DNA of 64,000 nt, from NCBI GenBank assembly GCA_036346205.1, contig JARFJB010000379.1, forward strand, positions 2,597,501-2,661,500. Reading direction: 5' to 3'. The notes beneath the pieces were generated by a model. The model was not told the origin of the DNA, did no database searches, and saw only the letters and a program-made list of their open reading frames with translations. This document shows, piece after piece, positions 61,140 through 64,000 of this stretch. Source of the stretch: Vesta saturnalis. Lineage: Eukaryota; Arthropoda; Insecta; Coleoptera; Lampyridae. The translations under genes and the position numbers were made by a program. Numbering within the stretch: position 1 is the first letter of the stretch; every line of letters starts with the position of its first letter.

Positions 61140-61790
61140 TAATTTCCGCGGCCCACCGGAATTTTCCTGGTAGCTCGCCGGTCCTATCCGCCCCTGAGTG
61201 CCCATTTAAAATTTGGGGTCCAATGAGGCTGTCTCCGATAATCCCGGCCCAAACATTTACCGTGAAGCGATGTTGAAATCCGGTAATAGTAATTAATGAG
61301 AATTGTCATCTGACCAAACATGCTCATTGTTACTATCGTTCACTCCATCCCAAGAAAAAGTTGCCTCATCACAAAAGAGTGTAACAGGAATGTTATCGTC
61401 ATGGGTGATCATCCATTCACAAAACGGAACTCTTGGAGCCAAATCGCCAGGAAGAAGGTGCTGAACGGGTTGAAGGTGATACGGATGCGGTCTATTTTCG
61501 CGAAGAATTTTCGAAATCGTGGTCCTGCTTCTACCAGTGGCTGGTAATGCACATTCGGCTATCGATTTCAACTACTCTCAGCACCTCTTCTGTAAACGCA
61601 TGTCGTGGAGACTCGATCACTTCGATGTTTAAGCAAACTTCCTGTTTCTCGAAGGCAGTGAAAAGTTCGGGCTATCGTTTTGTCAGTAGGAGCACGACGA
61701 TTTGGAAAACGATTTTTGTACTCTACTGCTGATGCGTAACAATTACCGTTAAACAAGCGGTACAGGAATACCATATCACTGTATTCCTCA
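61140..61790 (-). pseudogene. IS630-Tc1-mariner transposase, N-terminal two thirds
   Basis: On the minus strand from about 61774: GNCYASAVEYKNRFPNRRAP (HTH region), a shift, then QPVQHLLPGDLAPRVPFCEW, VTLFCDEATFSWDG with the first Asp and a FNVWAGIIGDSLIGPQ-like strand near 61260-61210. It then fades at about 61140. It belongs to the same lineage as the C-terminal halves at 52330 and 56604, which lack exactly this part. Confidence 0.7.
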
Positions 61791-61969
61791 TTTCAAAATT
61801 GATAAGGCATGATTTAATTGTAATTAAATTAATTCAAATTGTTACAAAGCAGATGATAAATTGCATTTACATTCAAATCATGTTTGATACAAATGACATG
61901 AAACGTCAAATAAGGCACACTTTCTCAGTTTATTGTGGTAAAATTGCTAGGCAACCACAATTACTCGTA

Positions 61970-62215
61970 CGATTTTTACAGTGTGGATCTCATTTTGAAC
62001 AACTGTAACCATTTTTGTTTGTCACCTCGTTATTTTGTGCATGTTTGAGCTAAGTTGTGTTCTTATTAACTTGTTAATGAAAATTGTTATTAAAAGTTTT
62101 GTTTTATGATAATTTTAAGACTTAAGCAGCTGTATTCCCTTTACTTACTTTTACATTTTTCTTCAACCGCCTATATGGGAAAAATTGCACATTGTTTAAG
62201 ATTGTTCAAAGAATA

Positions 62216-62217
<2 letters not shown>
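61970..62217 (+). repeat. Inverted mariner 3' end
   Basis: The plus strand reads the transposase C-terminus (GSHFEQL, about 61984-62007) and its 3' flank, which matches 52130-52400 inverted. It lies head to head with the N-terminal fragment at 61790-61140, recalling the left-arm architecture of mariner copy B at 18426-18585. It ends at a (TA)n tract. Confidence 0.7.

Positions 62218-62218
<1 letters not shown>

Positions 62219-62260
<42 letters not shown>
62219..62260. repeat. (TA)n tract between mariner end and MITE
   Basis: About 21 TA units between the 3' end of the mariner remnant and the start of the element at 62262. Confidence 0.97.
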
Positions 62261-62261
<1 letters not shown>

Positions 62262-62264
<3 letters not shown>

Positions 62265-62971
62265 GGTGTTCTAAAAGTCCATCAGAAACTCCGGGAGGAG
62301 ATTCTACGAGCTAAAATAATAGCAGTTTGTAAGGAAATTTTTTTTAGGATTGTCAGTTGTTTGCAAGTTACGGCTTGTCAAAGACCAATTTTTTTATTTT
62401 ATTTATTAACGATTTTGGTTTTACAAAGAGATAGCGTTAGATAGCGGAATTACACGAACAAAGTATGACAGATTCTCCTATTTTATAATAATAATAATAA
62501 TAATAATACATTTTATTTGTCCAACAGAAACCAGTACCAATTACAGGACAAACTGAAAAAAAAAACTAAATATAAATACATAAACACCAATACAAGAGAA
62601 AATACTACACACAGTTGCATTTATCGGCTTGAATAAAGAGCACATAATTTTTTCTAATATTGTTTCTCTTTATAATAATGTTCATATTTTTGCTATGTTT
62701 GGCAAGAGAAAAAAGTTATCAAAAAACAAATTTTGAGTTTTTAGGTAAAGTGCCCTCTAACGGCGCAGAATGGAACTTTTTATTAATAGAACTTGATCTA
62801 ATTAGTGTCAATACTAATCGACCTTAAACTCAGAAGTTATTTAAAAGAAAGTTTAAAAATCGGCCTTTGACAAGCCGTAACTTGCAAACAAATGACAATT
62901 CGAAAAAGATTTCCTTACAAACTGCTATTATTTTAGCTCCTCCCGGAGTTTCCTGATGGACTTTTAGAACA

Positions 62972-62973
<2 letters not shown>
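62262..62973. mobile_element. Mariner-type MITE with inverted repeats of about 135 bp
   Basis: The left end CAGGGTGTTCTAAAAGTCC and the inverted right end (...GGACTTTTAGAACACC) share about 135 bp, including CAAGTTACGGCTTGTCAAAG and ACTCCGGGAGGAG. (TA)n lies on both sides. There is no transposase. A short ATA-triplet repeat lies near 62487-62508. Confidence 0.85.
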
Positions 62974-63028
<55 letters not shown>

Positions 63029-63036
63029 ATATATTA
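62974..63036. repeat. (TA)n tract at the MITE right end
   Basis: TA dinucleotides with one ATTATA interruption. It also borders the inverted copy of the 57780-60352 unit. Confidence 0.95.
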
Positions 63037-63084
63037 TGTAAATATAATTATTTATTTTAATAAGTGTAAAACTGGGGGATAGAG

Positions 63085-64000
63085 TTCTAATATTTGAATT
63101 TATGGCAAATCAAAATATAACTATTTAACTTTTTAATTATAAATAAATTAATGTGTATGCATGAAATCATAAAATTTTTATTCCACACCAGGAAATGTTC
63201 ATGTTAATAATTTAATAGTAATTTGCAATTATTTGTTTCACCGTGTAACAGGCTTCTACGTAATTGGCAAAATGTACGCATGCGTTGCGTCATTGCTCAA
63301 TTCAAAAATTTCACCAACGATCTATTACTTAGCGAGTACAATTTTGATTTTCTTTATTTCAAATTAAAATATTTATGGTTACACCTGTTCATTACCTTTC
63401 CAGGTATTGATACACATCGTTGCACAACAAATACACATAAATTCAGAAAACAAAACATAAACACAGGTCATTAAAAGAATAATCAATGCAATATATTGGG
63501 TTACGATAGCAAAATAAACACATGTGTTGTTATAATCTCCAATAAATGGTCACCTCAAGCTTGTTCCATATTACCATTGGATGTAAAACTTCTTTCCATC
63601 TAACGATGATACTGCCTTCCTGTCACAAATGGTACTGCTTAACTTCCATAAATTCATCCAGCTGCACTAACTTGTGATATGTCTTCTTTTCGGTAAATAC
63701 GTTGCACTTACGTAATGTGCTCATTTACTTTTGTAGTCGCACTTTATTTTTCTTTGAATATTTAAATATTGATTTAAATGTTTATTAATTTGTCGATTAG
63801 ACTTATTTTTATTCTTTCATAAAGTTTTATATTTACTATCACTTTTATTTTAGATGCCGATTTGAAATTACTTTTATTTTATAACCTCCATCATTTTCGA
63901 AAAAAAATAAACATCACATCCAAAACATCAGAAGAAATTTTATTTACATCAAAAAATTCACATCAACCGATGTTGAAACAAGATTTCGAAATGAAACAAT
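63085..64000 (-). repeat. Right arm of a large inverted repeat, runs off the window
   Basis: Inverted, diverged copy of 59310-60235. The window ends at the position equivalent to about 59310, so the counterpart of the promoter at 59070 would lie just outside. Confidence 0.8.

Overview
This window is AT-rich animal nuclear DNA, almost certainly from an insect. The one convincing host gene is a spliced TRIM-NHL gene of the wech/dappled type (the insect LIN-41/TRIM71 orthologue). Nearly everything else is mobile DNA: piggyBac, hAT, pogo, IS630-Tc1-mariner (DD41D spacing), IS4EU-like, Crypton, Penelope-like and Polinton/Maverick remnants. The repeat complement reminds me of beetles, but that is only a weak impression. 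Nothing is organised in operons, and the TE genes do not cooperate with the host gene. The story is one of nested insertion and decay.

Layout. 0-3.6 kb: a piggyBac 3' half sits at a TTAA inside a hAT transposase gene, whose 3' end is near 3551. 5.5-14.8 kb: a Crypton (tyrosine recombinase) unit bounded by a 17-bp inverted repeat is split by a 7.75-kb piggyBac with matching TTAA sites. That piggyBac carries its own decayed transposase, a second Crypton, an IS4EU-like DDE transposon with a SWIM finger, a DD41D mariner and a tRNA-like sequence. 15.0-22.3 kb: a pogo-like element with many subterminal 13-mers and a PHD-like C-terminus is interrupted in its ORF by a 3.1-kb DD41D mariner; removing the mariner and one TA restores the frame. 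22.6-25.8 kb: a piggyBac on the minus strand is split by a 1.4-kb mariner-type element. 26.6-27.1 kb: two Penelope fragments lie head to head.

29.3-33.5 kb: wech, with four coding exons, B-boxes, coiled coil and six NHL repeats. There is one probable single-base frameshift. The 3'UTR has adjacent let-7 and miR-125 seed matches 65 bases after the stop, and a second let-7 match further on. 33.5-42 kb: the 3'UTR and then non-coding repeats, including a foldback, a 117-bp tandem repeat and a 40-bp palindrome.

42.4-49.7 kb: a decayed Polinton/Maverick, a virus-like self-synthesising transposon. On the minus strand are the integrase, a linker gene and the packaging ATPase C-terminus. On the plus strand are a PLA2/pX-like gene, a protease, the minor and major capsid genes and a small downstream ORF. 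I see no DNA polymerase B. The PLA2 gene is split by a 1.43-kb hAT element with an 8-bp target duplication. 49.2-57.8 kb: a 4.26-kb block is tandemly duplicated, and the first copy is enriched in single-base deletions, which suggests either decay or an assembly problem. 57.8-64 kb: an unfamiliar 2.57-kb TA-flanked unit with a TATA promoter and a splice donor recurs as a large inverted copy that runs off the window, with hAT, mariner and MITE fragments between the two. (TA)n tracts sit at many TE boundaries.
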